Source of the DNA: RECO01 sp050485385
GTDB lineage: Bacteria; Pseudomonadota; Alphaproteobacteria; Geminicoccales; Geminicoccaceae
Length of the DNA: 44,699 bases
NCBI GenBank assembly: GCA_050485385.1
Contig: JBJHBG010000029.1
Span: 1-44,699, forward strand
Direction: 5' to 3'
Made by a program: the position numbers and the translations under genes. Under the pieces are notes generated by a model, which was not told the DNA's origin, searched no databases, and saw only the letters and a list, made by a program, of their open reading frames with translations. Each line of letters starts with the position of its first letter. The stretch's first letter is position 1. This document shows, piece after piece, positions 32,988 to 41,664 of this stretch.

Positions 32988-34081
32988 GTCCCGCGGCCGC
33001 AACGACCGGGCCGGTCGGGCTCGACCGCGCCGCGCTGGCGGTTGTCCTGGCCGAGATCGGCGTGCCCGAGCGGCAGGTGCGCATGCGGACAGCCCAGATC
33101 TGGGGCTGGCTCTACCGCCGGGGGGCGGACGGCTACGACCGGATGACCGATCTGCCGCAGGGGCTGCGTGAGGCGCTGGCCGAGCGGCTGCCGTGGCGAC
33201 GGCCGGCCGTGTCCGAACGGCAGACCTCGAGCGACGGCACCATCAAGTGGCTGATCCGCATGGGCGACGGTCGCGAGGTGGAGGCGGTCTACATTCCCGA
33301 GCCCGACCGCGGCGCCTTGTGCATCTCGACCCAGGTCGGCTGCACGCTCGCCTGCACCTTCTGCCACACCGGCACGATGAAGCTGGTCCGCAACCTGGAG
33401 GCGGCCGAGATCGTCGAGCAGGTTCGGATTGCCCGCGACACGCTGGGCGACTGGGACGACGCCGGGCCGCGCCGGCTCACCAACATCGTCGTCATGGGCA
33501 TGGGCGAGCCGCTGTTCAACTACGACAATGTCCGCGACGCGTTGCGGATCGCCATGGACGGCGAGGGCATCGGCATCTCCAGGCGGCGCATCACGCTCTC
33601 GACCTCGGGGGTGGTGCCGCGCATCGGCGAGGTCGGTCTGGACCTCCGCACCAAGCTCGCCATCTCCCTCCACGCCGTGCGCGACGAGTTGCGCGACGTG
33701 CTGGTGCCGATCAACCGGAAATGGCCGCTCGCCGAGCTGCTCGACGCCTGCCGCCGCTATCCGCACGACGGCCGGCCGATCACCTTCGAATACGTCATGC
33801 TGGACGGCGTCAACGACGGTGACGCCGACGCGCGCGAACTGGTCCGGCTGCTCCAGGGCTTTCCCGCCAAGGTCAATCTGATCCCCTTCAACCCCTGGCC
33901 CGGTACCGACTACGCCTGCTCGTCCGCCAAGCGAATCGACGCCTTCGCCCGCATCCTGGAAGACGCGGGTTTCGCCTCGCCGATCCGCCGCCCGCGTGGC
34001 CGCGACATCCTCGCCGCCTGCGGCCAGCTCAAGACGGCGAGCGAGCGGGCGCGCCGCGAGCGGGTGGCGAGCGCCGCATGA
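32984..34081 (+). CDS. rlmN: 23S rRNA/tRNA (adenine-C2)-methyltransferase RlmN
   Basis: This 365-residue radical-SAM enzyme methylates A2503 of 23S rRNA and A37 of some tRNAs. The iron-sulfur motif is C-x3-C-x2-C at Cys120, Cys124 and Cys127 (STQVGCTLACTFCHTGTMKL). Further landmarks are VVMGMGEPLFNYDNV, ITLSTSGVVPRIGE, LAISLHAVRDELR and LIPFNPWPG. The catalytic Cys near the C-terminus lies in the AACGQL segment. GTG at 32984 is the start because it overlaps the ialB stop and gives the usual length. The 3' ATGA overlap couples it to sppA. Confidence 0.96.
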   Translation: MSPAAATTGPVGLDRAALAVVLAEIGVPERQVRMRTAQIWGWLYRRGADGYDRMTDLPQGLREALAERLPWRRPAVSERQTSSDGTIKWLIRMGDGREVEAVYIPEPDRGALCISTQVGCTLACTFCHTGTMKLVRNLEAAEIVEQVRIARDTLGDWDDAGPRRLTNIVVMGMGEPLFNYDNVRDALRIAMDGEGIGISRRRITLSTSGVVPRIGEVGLDLRTKLAISLHAVRDELRDVLVPINRKWPLAELLDACRRYPHDGRPITFEYVMLDGVNDGDADARELVRLLQGFPAKVNLIPFNPWPGTDYACSSAKRIDAFARILEDAGFASPIRRPRGRDILAACGQLKTASERARRERVASAA

Positions 34082-35814
34082 TCCGCCGCTTCATCGGCCG
34101 CTTTCTGGCCGTCGTCGGTTTCCTCAGCCTGCTCCTGGTGGCCGCCGTCGCCGCCCTCGTCTGGTGGGGCATGGGTCAGCTCGAGCGGCGGACCGCCGTT
34201 GCCGTGCCGGAGACGGTGGTCGTCGTCGCCGACTGGCGCGGCGGGGTGCCCGAGAAGAGCCGCGGCTTCTCCGGCCTGCCGGGCCTGCCCTTCGACGCGA
34301 CGCCGGCCCTGCCCGACGTGCTGCTCGCCCTCGACCGCGCCGCCGGGGATCCCCGCGTTCGGGCACTGGTGGTGCGGATGGACGGCGAGGGTCTGGGGCT
34401 CGCCAAGGCGCAGGAGCTGCACGCGGCCGTCCGCCGTTTCGGTGCCGCGAACAAGCCCACCTTCGTCTACGCCGACAGCCTCGGCGAGTTGCAGGGCGGC
34501 ATGGTCGGCAGCTACCTCGCCGCGGCCTTCGACCACGTTCAGCTCCAGCCGCTCGGCACGCTCGGCCTCACCGGCCTCAGCGCCGAGCAGCCCTATTTCG
34601 GCCGGTTGCTCGACGAACTCGACGTCGGCCGGCAGGTCGTCCAGCGCGAGGCCTACAAGACGGTGCTCGAATCGTTCGAGCGGAGCGAGCCGTCGCCGGA
34701 GCAGCGGGCGACGCTCCAGCGGCTCCTGGACGGCCTGTTCGACCAACTCGTGGACGGCATCGCCGCCGGTCGTGGCCTCGAGCCCGTTGCGGTACGGCAG
34801 GCGGTCGATCGGGGGCCGCTCTTGGGCGAGGAAGCCCTGGCGCTGGGGCTGATCGACGCCATCGGCCACGAGCCCGAGCTTTGGCAGCGGGTGCGAGAGC
34901 GGGCCGGCACCGACGCGCGGATCATGCTGCAGCGCTACGTCCGCGCGGCGCCGCCGGACGAGGTGACGCCGGCGGCGACGGTCGGTTTCGTCCACGCGGT
35001 CGGGCCGATCCGGCGGGGCAGCGAGGAGCGCTTCGGCGGCCGGCTGGAGATCGCGGGCGACAGCCTCGCCGCCGCCATCGACGCGGCCCGCGAGGCGCGG
35101 GTCGACGCCCTGCTGGTGCGGGTCAGCTCGCCCGGCGGCTCGGCCGTCGCCTCCGAGACCGTCGCCGGCGCGCTGCGGCGGGCCAAGGTGGCGGGCATCC
35201 CGGTGATCGTCTCGATGGGCGACGTCGCGGCATCCGGCGGTTACTGGATCGCCATGGACGCCGACCGTCTGCTCGCGGCACCGATGACGCTCACCGGCTC
35301 CATCGGCGTGGTCGCCGGCAAGCCGGCCTTGGGCGAGCTGCTGGAGCGCATGGGGGTGGACGTCGCGATCGAGCGCCGTGGCGCCAATGCCGGCTTCGGC
35401 TCCTTGGTCGAGCCTTGGGACGAACGGGCGCTCGCGCGACTGGAGACCCTGCTCGACGACGTCTACGAGAGCTTCGTCGACGGCGTCGCCGCCGGTCGCG
35501 GCATGGCGCCGGAGCGGGTGCGCGCGGTGGCGGGCGGGCAGGTCTGGACCGGCAGCGAGGCGGCGACGCACGGCCTCGTCGACCAGTTGGGCGGCTTTCT
35601 CGAGGCACTCGACGCGGCAAAGGTGGCGGCCGGCGTGACCGTCGACGACGTCGTCACCCTCCAGCCCTTCCCCCGACCGCGACCGCCCTTCCTGGATGCG
35701 CTCGAAGGTCTGGAGTTTCTGGGCATCACCCTGGGCGAAATCGCTTGGTGGCTCCACGATCTGCAACGCGGCGCCGAACTGCGCATGGAAGCGCACCCAC
35801 CGAGGCTGCGCTGA
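34078..35814 (+). CDS. sppA: Signal peptide peptidase SppA (67K type)
   Basis: This 578-residue membrane-anchored serine protease degrades cleaved signal peptides. A single N-terminal helix (FLAVVGFLSLLLVAAVAALV) is followed by two tandem S49 domains. The Ser-Lys dyad is split as in E. coli: Lys194 in the first domain (QREAYKTVLESF) and Ser386 in the second (SMGDVAASGGYWIAMDAD). Also conserved are VRVSSPGGSAVASE and the repeated LVDGIAAGRG and FVDGVAAGRG. It overlaps rlmN by 4 bases and ends at a hairpin facing phoB. Confidence 0.95.
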   Translation: MIRRFIGRFLAVVGFLSLLLVAAVAALVWWGMGQLERRTAVAVPETVVVVADWRGGVPEKSRGFSGLPGLPFDATPALPDVLLALDRAAGDPRVRALVVRMDGEGLGLAKAQELHAAVRRFGAANKPTFVYADSLGELQGGMVGSYLAAAFDHVQLQPLGTLGLTGLSAEQPYFGRLLDELDVGRQVVQREAYKTVLESFERSEPSPEQRATLQRLLDGLFDQLVDGIAAGRGLEPVAVRQAVDRGPLLGEEALALGLIDAIGHEPELWQRVRERAGTDARIMLQRYVRAAPPDEVTPAATVGFVHAVGPIRRGSEERFGGRLEIAGDSLAAAIDAAREARVDALLVRVSSPGGSAVASETVAGALRRAKVAGIPVIVSMGDVAASGGYWIAMDADRLLAAPMTLTGSIGVVAGKPALGELLERMGVDVAIERRGANAGFGSLVEPWDERALARLETLLDDVYESFVDGVAAGRGMAPERVRAVAGGQVWTGSEAATHGLVDQLGGFLEALDAAKVAAGVTVDDVVTLQPFPRPRPPFLDALEGLEFLGITLGEIAWWLHDLQRGAELRMEAHPPRLR

Positions 35815-35818
35815 GGCG

Positions 35819-35833
35819 GGGGCATCTGGCCCC
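35819..35833. terminator. Hairpin between convergent sppA and phoB
   Basis: GGGGC (35819-35823) pairs with GCCCC (35829-35833) around a 5-base loop; flanking G/C bases can extend it. No T-run. It lies in the 33-base gap between the two stop codons. Confidence 0.5.
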
Positions 35834-35847
35834 GGCGCCTTCCACCC

Positions 35848-36570
35848 TCAGGCGGCGGATTCGTTGGCTTGGTGCTGGCTGCTGACGATCGGGTCGAGCG
35901 CGTAGCCCTCGGCGCGGACGGTGCGCAGGAGGTCGGCTTCGCCCGGCGCGTTGAGGGCCTTGCGCAGCCGGCGCACGGTGGCGTCGACGGTGCGCAACTC
36001 GACCTCCTGGTTGATGCCCCAGACGGCGTCGAGCAGTTGCGCCCGGCTGAAGACGCGGCCGGGGTTTTCCATCAGGTGGCGGAGCAGGCGGAACTCGGTC
36101 GGGCTGAGGGAGAGGTGGCGGCTGCCGCGCATGACGCGATGCGCATTGAGGTCCATCAAGAGTTCGCCGGCGCGCAGTTCCGGGTCGTCCAGCGCCGGCC
36201 GGGCGCGGCGCAGGACGGCGCGGGCGCGGGCGATCACCTCGGCCATGGAGAACGGCTTGACGATGAAGTCGTCGGCGCCCGTCTCCAGCCCGCGCAATCG
36301 ATCCGGCTCCTCGGCGCGGGCGGTGAGCATGATGATCGGCAGCCGTTGGGTCGCCGGCTTGCGCCGCAACCGCCGGCAGACCTCGATGCCCGACAGGTGC
36401 GGCAGCATCCAGTCGAGGATGACGAGGTCCGGCACGCGCTCGGTGATCGACAAGAGCGCGTCCTCGCCGTCATAGGCTTGGCCGACCTCGAACCCGTTGC
36501 TTTCGAGGTTGTAGGCCAGGAGGTCTTGGATCGGGGCCTCGTCCTCGACGACCAGAACGTAGGGCTTCAC
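35848..36570 (-). CDS. phoB: Phosphate regulon response regulator PhoB
   Basis: This 240-residue protein has a receiver domain (residues 1-120; VLVVEDEAPIQDLLAYNLES; phospho-acceptor Asp53 in LVILDWMLPHLSGIEV; VKPFSMAEVIARARAVLRR) and a winged-helix DNA-binding domain (about 135-235; LSLSPTEFRLLRHLMENPGR, VDATVRRLRKAL). It activates genes of phosphate scavenging at Pho boxes. GTG at 36570 overlaps the phoU stop (GTGA). No phoR sensor gene is adjacent, so the kinase must be elsewhere. A Pho box upstream of phoU predicts self-activation. Confidence 0.95.
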   Translation of the reverse strand: MKPYVLVVEDEAPIQDLLAYNLESNGFEVGQAYDGEDALLSITERVPDLVILDWMLPHLSGIEVCRRLRRKPATQRLPIIMLTARAEEPDRLRGLETGADDFIVKPFSMAEVIARARAVLRRARPALDDPELRAGELLMDLNAHRVMRGSRHLSLSPTEFRLLRHLMENPGRVFSRAQLLDAVWGINQEVELRTVDATVRRLRKALNAPGEADLLRTVRAEGYALDPIVSSQHQANESAA

Positions 36571-37247
36571 GTCGTCTCGCTCCGTAGCCGGTTGATGCGG
36601 TCGCCGTGGATCACGTAATGCAGGCGTTCCGCAATGTTGGTGGCGTGATCGCCGATCCGCTCCAGATGCTTGGCGATGAACAAGAGGTCGATCGAGGACG
36701 ATGTCGTGCGCGGATCTTCGAGTACGTAGGTGAGCACTTCACGGAAAATGCTGTCGTAGAACTCGTCGACTTCGCTGTCGCGGTGCCAGACGGTCATCGC
36801 CTTCTTGGCATCGCGCTGGATGTAGGCGTCGATGACGTCGGTCAGCATGTCCTGGCAGAGCTGGCCGAGCCGCCCCAGCGACTTGATCGCCGGCAAGGCC
36901 GGCTCCTTCGCCAGCCGCCTCGAACGCTTGGCGACGTTCACCGCGTAGTCGCCGATACGCTCGAGGTCGTTCGAGATCTTGAGCGACATGGCGATCAGCC
37001 GGAGGTCGATCGCCATCGGCTGGCGCAGCGCGAACAGGCGCACGGCCATCTGATCGACCGTTTCCTCCAGCGCGTCCAACCTCTGGTCGCTCTGGATCAC
37101 GCGTTCGGCAGCGCCGAGGTCGCGCAGGGTCAACGCCACGAGCGCGCCCGCCACCTGGGTCTCGGCGAGCCCGCCCATCTCGACGATGGTGTTGACCAGG
37201 GTTTCCAGGTCGGTGTCGTAGGCTTTCACGATATGGTCGCCCGGCAT
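36567..37247 (-). CDS. phoU: Phosphate signalling protein PhoU
   Basis: This 226-residue cytoplasmic protein consists of two homologous three-helix bundles with metal-binding motifs. The first has LIAMSLKISNDLERIGDYAV, the second LFIAKHLERIGDHATNIAER. It links the Pst transporter to PhoR and keeps the Pho regulon off when phosphate is ample. The start at 37247 gives MPGDHIVKAYDTDLE, the usual N-terminus. It is coupled to phoB. In most proteobacteria it follows pstSCAB; here dcd lies upstream instead, so the Pst genes have separated. Confidence 0.95.
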   Translation of the reverse strand: MPGDHIVKAYDTDLETLVNTIVEMGGLAETQVAGALVALTLRDLGAAERVIQSDQRLDALEETVDQMAVRLFALRQPMAIDLRLIAMSLKISNDLERIGDYAVNVAKRSRRLAKEPALPAIKSLGRLGQLCQDMLTDVIDAYIQRDAKKAMTVWHRDSEVDEFYDSIFREVLTYVLEDPRTTSSSIDLLFIAKHLERIGDHATNIAERLHYVIHGDRINRLRSETT

Positions 37248-37352
37248 GGCGTGCTCGAACCCCCGATGGTGGACGCAGCCCTCGCGCGCGGTCCTATCGG
37301 CCGACGCGAGGATACGGCCCCCCACCACTGCGAACGGTTGTAGGGGCCGAAT

Positions 37353-37370
37353 ATGACAGCCATGTGGCAG
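37353..37370 (-). promoter_or_regulatory. Pho box upstream of phoU-phoB
   Basis: On the minus strand the site reads CTGCCAC, ATGG, CTGTCAT. These are two direct 7-mers 4 bases apart, against a consensus of CTGTCAY repeated with a 4-base spacer; one repeat is perfect and one has a single mismatch. It is 106 bases upstream of the phoU start, in the correct strand and in the intergenic gap after dcd. Confidence 0.72.
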
Positions 37371-37399
37371 TGCGCGGCGATGCGCGCCAGGGGTGCCGG

Positions 37400-38497
37400 T
37401 CAGGCGAAGTGCTTGGAGAGCGTCAGATCCTGGCGGGCGTAGTGCGAGCCGAGGCCGTCGCCGTAGAGCCGGCTGGGCAGCGCTGCCATGCGCTCGTAGT
37501 TGAGGTGGCCGACGAGCTGGCCGTCGTCGAGCAGGAACGGCACCTCGTGCGAGCGTACCTCCAACACCGCCCGCGTGCCGTCGGGATGGCCGAAGCCGGG
37601 ATCGAAGAAGCCTGCGTAGTGCACCCGAAACTCACCGACCAACGTGTCGTAGGCGACCATCTCGGCGGCGGCGGCGGGCGGCACGACGACGCGTTCCTTG
37701 GAGGCCAGGATGTAGAAGTCGTCGGGGTCGAGCACGAGCCCGCCGCCCGGCCTGGGCGCGATCTCCTCCCAGAACTCGGCGGCGGCATGGGCCTTGGGGG
37801 CATCGACGTCGATCAGCCCCGCGTGCTTGCGCGCACGAAACGCGATCGGCCCGTCGCCGTCGCCGAGGGTGTCGACGTGAAACGCGACCAAGCCGTCGCG
37901 CAGCGCTGCCGCCGGCCGTGCGAGGGGCGCGCGCAGGTTCATGGCGTCGAGCTCGGCGCGGTCGAACGCGGCGTCGCCGAGCCGGAGGCGCAGTTGCACC
38001 AACCGCGAGCCCCGGCGCACCTTGATCGAGAAGGTGCGCGGCGCGATCTCGGCCCACAGCGGGCCCTTGTAGCCGGCGGGGATGCGGTCGAACTCGGTGC
38101 CGCGATCGGTGATGACGCGGGCGAACACGTCGAGCCGGCCGGTCGAGCTCTTCGGATTGGCGCTGGCGGCGACGTGGGACGGCAGCGCCACCCGTTCCTG
38201 CAAGGGCACCAGATAGACGCAGCCGCGCTCGAGCACGGCCGCTTCGTCGAGCCGGAGCGCGTGCATGGCGTGGCGCTCGACCGCGGCGGCAACGTCACGG
38301 CCGCGACCGGGCAGGAAGCTGAAGGGCAGGCGGTAGGCGACGTCGCCGAGGCGGAGGTCGACGCTGGCCGGCTGAACCTGCCCCTTCTCCGGGGCCGGCC
38401 CGGCGATCCAGCCCGCGACGAACGCCGCCTCCAGCGCCTGCGCCGGCAGGATGCCGCGGGCGGTCGGGCTTTTCAAAAGCGCGGCACCGTCGTCCAT
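37400..38497 (-). CDS. dcd: 2'-deoxycytidine 5'-triphosphate deaminase, long form
   Basis: This 365-residue enzyme is the two-domain alphaproteobacterial form of dCTP deaminase, about twice the length of E. coli Dcd. The N-terminal domain has VQPASVDLRLGDVAYRLPFS and the trimer-interface ANPKSSTGRLDVFARVITDR. The second domain repeats the fold (GLVLDPDDFYILASKERVVV, GEFRVHYAGFFDPGFG). It makes dUTP from dCTP for thymidylate synthesis. The start at 38497 is the first in-frame codon giving the usual N-terminus. The gap to phoU carries the Pho box. Confidence 0.92.
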   Translation of the reverse strand: MDDGAALLKSPTARGILPAQALEAAFVAGWIAGPAPEKGQVQPASVDLRLGDVAYRLPFSFLPGRGRDVAAAVERHAMHALRLDEAAVLERGCVYLVPLQERVALPSHVAASANPKSSTGRLDVFARVITDRGTEFDRIPAGYKGPLWAEIAPRTFSIKVRRGSRLVQLRLRLGDAAFDRAELDAMNLRAPLARPAAALRDGLVAFHVDTLGDGDGPIAFRARKHAGLIDVDAPKAHAAAEFWEEIAPRPGGGLVLDPDDFYILASKERVVVPPAAAAEMVAYDTLVGEFRVHYAGFFDPGFGHPDGTRAVLEVRSHEVPFLLDDGQLVGHLNYERMAALPSRLYGDGLGSHYARQDLTLSKHFA

Positions 38498-38545
38498 GGT
38501 TCCGGTTCTTAGCCGCGCCTGGTCCGCCTTGCCAGCGTGGCCGTG

Positions 38546-39031
38546 TCAGGCGGCCGCAACCGCCGCCACCCGCGCCTCCAGGAGGGCCACCAGATCGTCC
38601 GGCGGCAGCTCGATCTGGAGACCGCGCCGGCCGCCGTTCACCAGCACCTTGGCGAAGCCCAGGGCTGCCCGGTCGACCACGGCGGCGAGGCGACGGCGTT
38701 GACCGAACGGGCTGATGCCGCCCTTGACGTAGCCGGTCGCACGCTCGGCCACGGCGACCGGCGCCATCGCCGCCCGTTTCACGCCGAGCGCGCGGGCCAG
38801 CGCCTTCAGGTCGAGGGTCCGATCCACTGCGAGCAAAGCCATCGCCAAGGGGGCACCGTCGGGCTCGACCACGAGCGTCTTCAACAGGCGCGCGGGCGCG
38901 ATGCCGAGGCGCGACGCGGCCTGCAAGCCGATCGGCTCGCAGCCCGCCTCGAACGCGTATTCGTGCAGCGTGTAGGCGACGCCGAGCCGTGCGAGGGCGG
39001 TGGTGGCGGGCGTTCCTCCCGTGGCGGTCAA
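38546..39031 (-). CDS. ybaK: YbaK/EbsC-family aminoacyl-tRNA deacylase, TTG start
   Basis: This 161-residue protein has the YbaK fold: LARLGVAYTLHEYAFEAG, LLKTLVVEPDGAPLAMALLA, ERATGYVKGGISPFGQRRRL and FAKVLVNGGRRGLQIELPPD. YbaK hydrolyses Cys-tRNA(Pro) and related mischarged tRNAs; the key Lys in the KTLV segment and the GxxxP loop are present. The TTG at 39031 overlaps the gloB stop (TTGA) and has AAGGA upstream. No ATG or GTG fits the expected length. Confidence 0.9.
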   Translation of the reverse strand: MTATGGTPATTALARLGVAYTLHEYAFEAGCEPIGLQAASRLGIAPARLLKTLVVEPDGAPLAMALLAVDRTLDLKALARALGVKRAAMAPVAVAERATGYVKGGISPFGQRRRLAAVVDRAALGFAKVLVNGGRRGLQIELPPDDLVALLEARVAAVAAA

Positions 39032-39798
39032 GCGTGGTCCTTGCGCCGACGGATCTCCGCGAACACGGCGGCGGCCGGCTCGTCGCGCAGCCCCAGATGC
39101 TGGCGGATGGCCGGCTCGTCGGCGCGCAGGAACGGATTGGTGCGCAACTCCTCCTCGATGGTGGTCGGCACCGTGGGCTCGCCCCGCTCGCGCGCCTCCT
39201 CGACGCGCCGTGCCCGTGCCGCGAGGGCCGCGTTGTCGGGGTCGACCGTGAGGGCGAAGCGGGCGTTGGCGAGGGTGTATTCGTGGCCGCAGTAGACGCG
39301 GGTGGCGGGCGGCAGGGCCGCCAGCTTGGCGAGCGAGGCCCACATCGCCTGCGGGCTCTCCTCGAACAGCCGGCCGCAGCCCATCACGAACAGCGTGTCG
39401 CCGGCGAACAGAACCTCGCTGTCGGGGAAATGGTAGACGATGTGACCGGCGGTGTGTCCCGGCGTTTCGAACACCTCGGCGGTGGCGTGGCCGAGCGCGA
39501 AGCTCTCGCCCTCGGCGACGGTGAGGTCGAGCCCGGCGATGCGGCCGAACTCCGCGCGCGGCCCGACCGCCTTGCAGCCGGTCACGCGCTTCAGATCGGC
39601 GAGCCCGGCCGTGTGGTCCCCATGGTGGTGGGTGATCAAGACCCAGTCGAGCCGGCGCCCGCGCTGCTCGAGTGCGGCGAGGATCGGCCCCGCCTCGCCG
39701 GGGTCGACCACGCCCGTGGTGCCGGTCTCCGGCTCGAACAGCAGATAGGCGTAGTTGTCGCGCAGGAGCGGCACGAGCTCGACGTTCAAGCGGGCCAT
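39028..39798 (-). CDS. gloB: Hydroxyacylglutathione hydrolase (glyoxalase II)
   Basis: This 256-residue metallo-beta-lactamase-fold enzyme hydrolyses S-D-lactoylglutathione in methylglyoxal detoxification. The metal site THHHGDHTAGL is intact, with FETPGHTAGHIVYHFPD, LFAGDTLFVMGCGRLFE, VYCGHEYTLANARFAL and the glutathione-binding C-terminal RTNPFLRADEPAIR. ATG at 39798 gives the usual start (MARLNVELVPLLRDNYAYLL). It is coupled to ybaK and diverges from a methyltransferase gene with 97 bases between. Confidence 0.94.
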   Translation of the reverse strand: MARLNVELVPLLRDNYAYLLFEPETGTTGVVDPGEAGPILAALEQRGRRLDWVLITHHHGDHTAGLADLKRVTGCKAVGPRAEFGRIAGLDLTVAEGESFALGHATAEVFETPGHTAGHIVYHFPDSEVLFAGDTLFVMGCGRLFEESPQAMWASLAKLAALPPATRVYCGHEYTLANARFALTVDPDNAALAARARRVEEARERGEPTVPTTIEEELRTNPFLRADEPAIRQHLGLRDEPAAAVFAEIRRRKDHA

Positions 39799-39895
39799 GT
39801 CCGGGCTCCTCTCTTGGCGTGGGTGGCTTCCGATCACCCGCAAGTTAGACTACATCCAGGAGCGAGGTCAGCCCAGTTCCACGGGAAGATCGGTC

Positions 39896-40729
39896 ATGCG
39901 TCCTGACATCGGCGAGCTGGAGACGTTCTACGCGAGCCGGCGCGGTATCCTGGCGGCCCGCTTGATCGGGCGGCGGCTGCGCGCGTTCACGCCGGAGCTG
40001 CCGGGCCTGCGCGTGTTGGGCCTCGGCTATCCCGGGCCGTTCCTCGACGGCTTCGCCGCGCGGGCCGAACGCGTCCTCGCCTTCATGCCGGACGAGCAGG
40101 GGGGACGGCGCTGCCGCCGGCGCGACGGCAACGTGGCGGCGGTGGTCAAGGAGACCATGCTGCCGCTCGCCGACCGTGCGGTCGACGTCGTCCTCCTCGC
40201 CCATGCCCTGGAAGCGACCGACCGCGCCAACCGGCTCCTGCGCGAGATTTGGCGGGTGCTCGACGACGGTGGTCGGCTGGTCGCCATCGTCCCCAATCGC
40301 CGAGGCGTCTGGTGCCTTGCCGAAGGGACGCCGTTCGGCCACGGCCGGCCCTACAGCGCGTCGCAACTCCACGACCTGTTGCGCAACAACCTGTTCGAGC
40401 CGCTCCGCCGGCAACGCGCACTGCACGTACCGCCCTTCACCTCGCGGCTGTGGCTGCAGACGGCACCGGTCTGGGAGCGCGTCGGCGAGCGGCTGACCGG
40501 CCAGTTCAGCGGCGTGATCCTGGTCGAGGCGCAGAAGACCACGGTGGCCGCGACACCCGTCCTGGCGGAGCCGAGCCGGCGCTCGCAGCGGGTGCTCGCC
40601 ATGCCGCTACGGGGTGCGGCCGCGCGCGAGCAGGCGGCGGAACCGGACGTGGCGGCGATGGACCGCGGCAACGGCGACGGTCCATCGGCGCGACCGATAG
40701 CCTTTACCTCCCGTCGTCGCCGCAGTTAA
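39896..40729 (+). CDS. SAM-dependent methyltransferase, type 11
   Basis: This 277-residue protein has a methyltransferase-11 core with an atypical motif I (LRVLGLGYPGPFLDGFA, lacking the usual acidic DxGxG). The better-conserved region is VDVVLLAHALEATDRANRLL and EIWRVLDDGGRLVAIVPNRR. A tail of about 60 residues rich in Ala and Arg follows. In alphaproteobacteria this type often lies beside gloB, as here. No substrate is known. The ATG at 39896 is supported by GGGAAGA upstream. Confidence 0.85.
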   Translation: MRPDIGELETFYASRRGILAARLIGRRLRAFTPELPGLRVLGLGYPGPFLDGFAARAERVLAFMPDEQGGRRCRRRDGNVAAVVKETMLPLADRAVDVVLLAHALEATDRANRLLREIWRVLDDGGRLVAIVPNRRGVWCLAEGTPFGHGRPYSASQLHDLLRNNLFEPLRRQRALHVPPFTSRLWLQTAPVWERVGERLTGQFSGVILVEAQKTTVAATPVLAEPSRRSQRVLAMPLRGAAAREQAAEPDVAAMDRGNGDGPSARPIAFTSRRRRS

Positions 40730-40760
40730 TGTAACGGGCCACGCTCGCTCCGGTGCTTTC

Positions 40761-41627
40761 ATGAACAAGACGGCCACCTCTCTCGGCGACCTCCGGCGCG
40801 AGATCGACCGTATCGACAGCGCGATCGCGGACCTCTTGATCCGCCGTCACGGTGTGGTCCAGGACGTCGGCCGCGCCAAGGCCGGCAGCGGCGCGCCGGT
40901 GCGACCGGGCCGCGAGGCCGACGTGCTGCGGCGCTTGGTGGAGCATACCGACGGCAAGCTCGCGCCGCAGGCCGTGGTGCGTGTCTGGCGCGAGATCTTC
41001 GCCGCCGCCACCCGTCAGCAGGGACCCTTCGCCGTTGCCGTCTGCGCGCCGACCGGTGAGCGCGACCTCTGGGATCTGGCCCGGGCGCATTTCGGCGCGG
41101 CCACGACGACGCTACGGGTCGACCGGCCGGCGCAGGCGCTGCGGGCCTTGGCCGAGGATGCAGCGCAGATCGCCGTGCTGCCGCCGCCGAGCGACGAGGT
41201 GCTGTGGTGGACCGGGCTGATCGAGGCGCAGCCCCGCTTGCACGTTATCGCGCGCTTGCCCTTCGCGGCAGCGCCCGGCGAATCGGGCGACGGCAACGCC
41301 GCCGCGGAGGCGTTCGCCCTGGCGCGGGTCGAGCCCGATCCCTCCAGCGACGACCTGAGCCTGCTCGCTGTCGAGGCGACGGCGGGCACCAGCCGCGGCC
41401 GCCTCAAGGAGATGCTGGCTGCCGCCGGCTTCGAGGCGGCATGGCGGGCGGTCGCCCGGCCGGGCGTCGAGAGCCCGCACGCGATCCACCTGATCGAGGT
41501 CGCGGGCTTCGTCGACGATGCGGACGACCGTCTGGTGCAGTTCGGCCGCGACCACATGCGCGAGGTCCATCGCGTGCTCCGTCTGGGCGCCTACGCCCGT
41601 CCCCTGCGGCTCGGCTCGGCTGCCTGA
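40761..41627 (+). CDS. Chorismate mutase with degenerate prephenate-dehydratase/ACT-like tail
   Basis: This 288-residue protein has an AroQ-type chorismate mutase domain at residues 8-88: DLRREIDRIDSAIADLLIRR, GREADVLRRLVEH. The remainder (about 95-285) resembles the PDT and ACT parts of the PheA P-protein in layout only: a PDT-like segment (AQIAVLPPPSDEVLWWTGLI) and an ACT-like HAIHLIEVAGFVDD. The essential TRF motif of prephenate dehydratase is not visible, so that activity is doubtful. Expected role is chorismate to prephenate conversion feeding hisC and tyrC just downstream, with the ACT-like part possibly sensing an aromatic amino acid. Confidence 0.8.
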   Translation: MNKTATSLGDLRREIDRIDSAIADLLIRRHGVVQDVGRAKAGSGAPVRPGREADVLRRLVEHTDGKLAPQAVVRVWREIFAAATRQQGPFAVAVCAPTGERDLWDLARAHFGAATTTLRVDRPAQALRALAEDAAQIAVLPPPSDEVLWWTGLIEAQPRLHVIARLPFAAAPGESGDGNAAAEAFALARVEPDPSSDDLSLLAVEATAGTSRGRLKEMLAAAGFEAAWRAVARPGVESPHAIHLIEVAGFVDDADDRLVQFGRDHMREVHRVLRLGAYARPLRLGSAA

Positions 41628-41664
41628 CCACCCCGTCTCGTCTCCGCACCTGGTAGGATCGCCC

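Noticed and set aside
33910..35796. 628-codon minus-strand frame
   Set aside because: Antisense to sppA, with composition typical of GC-rich shadow frames.
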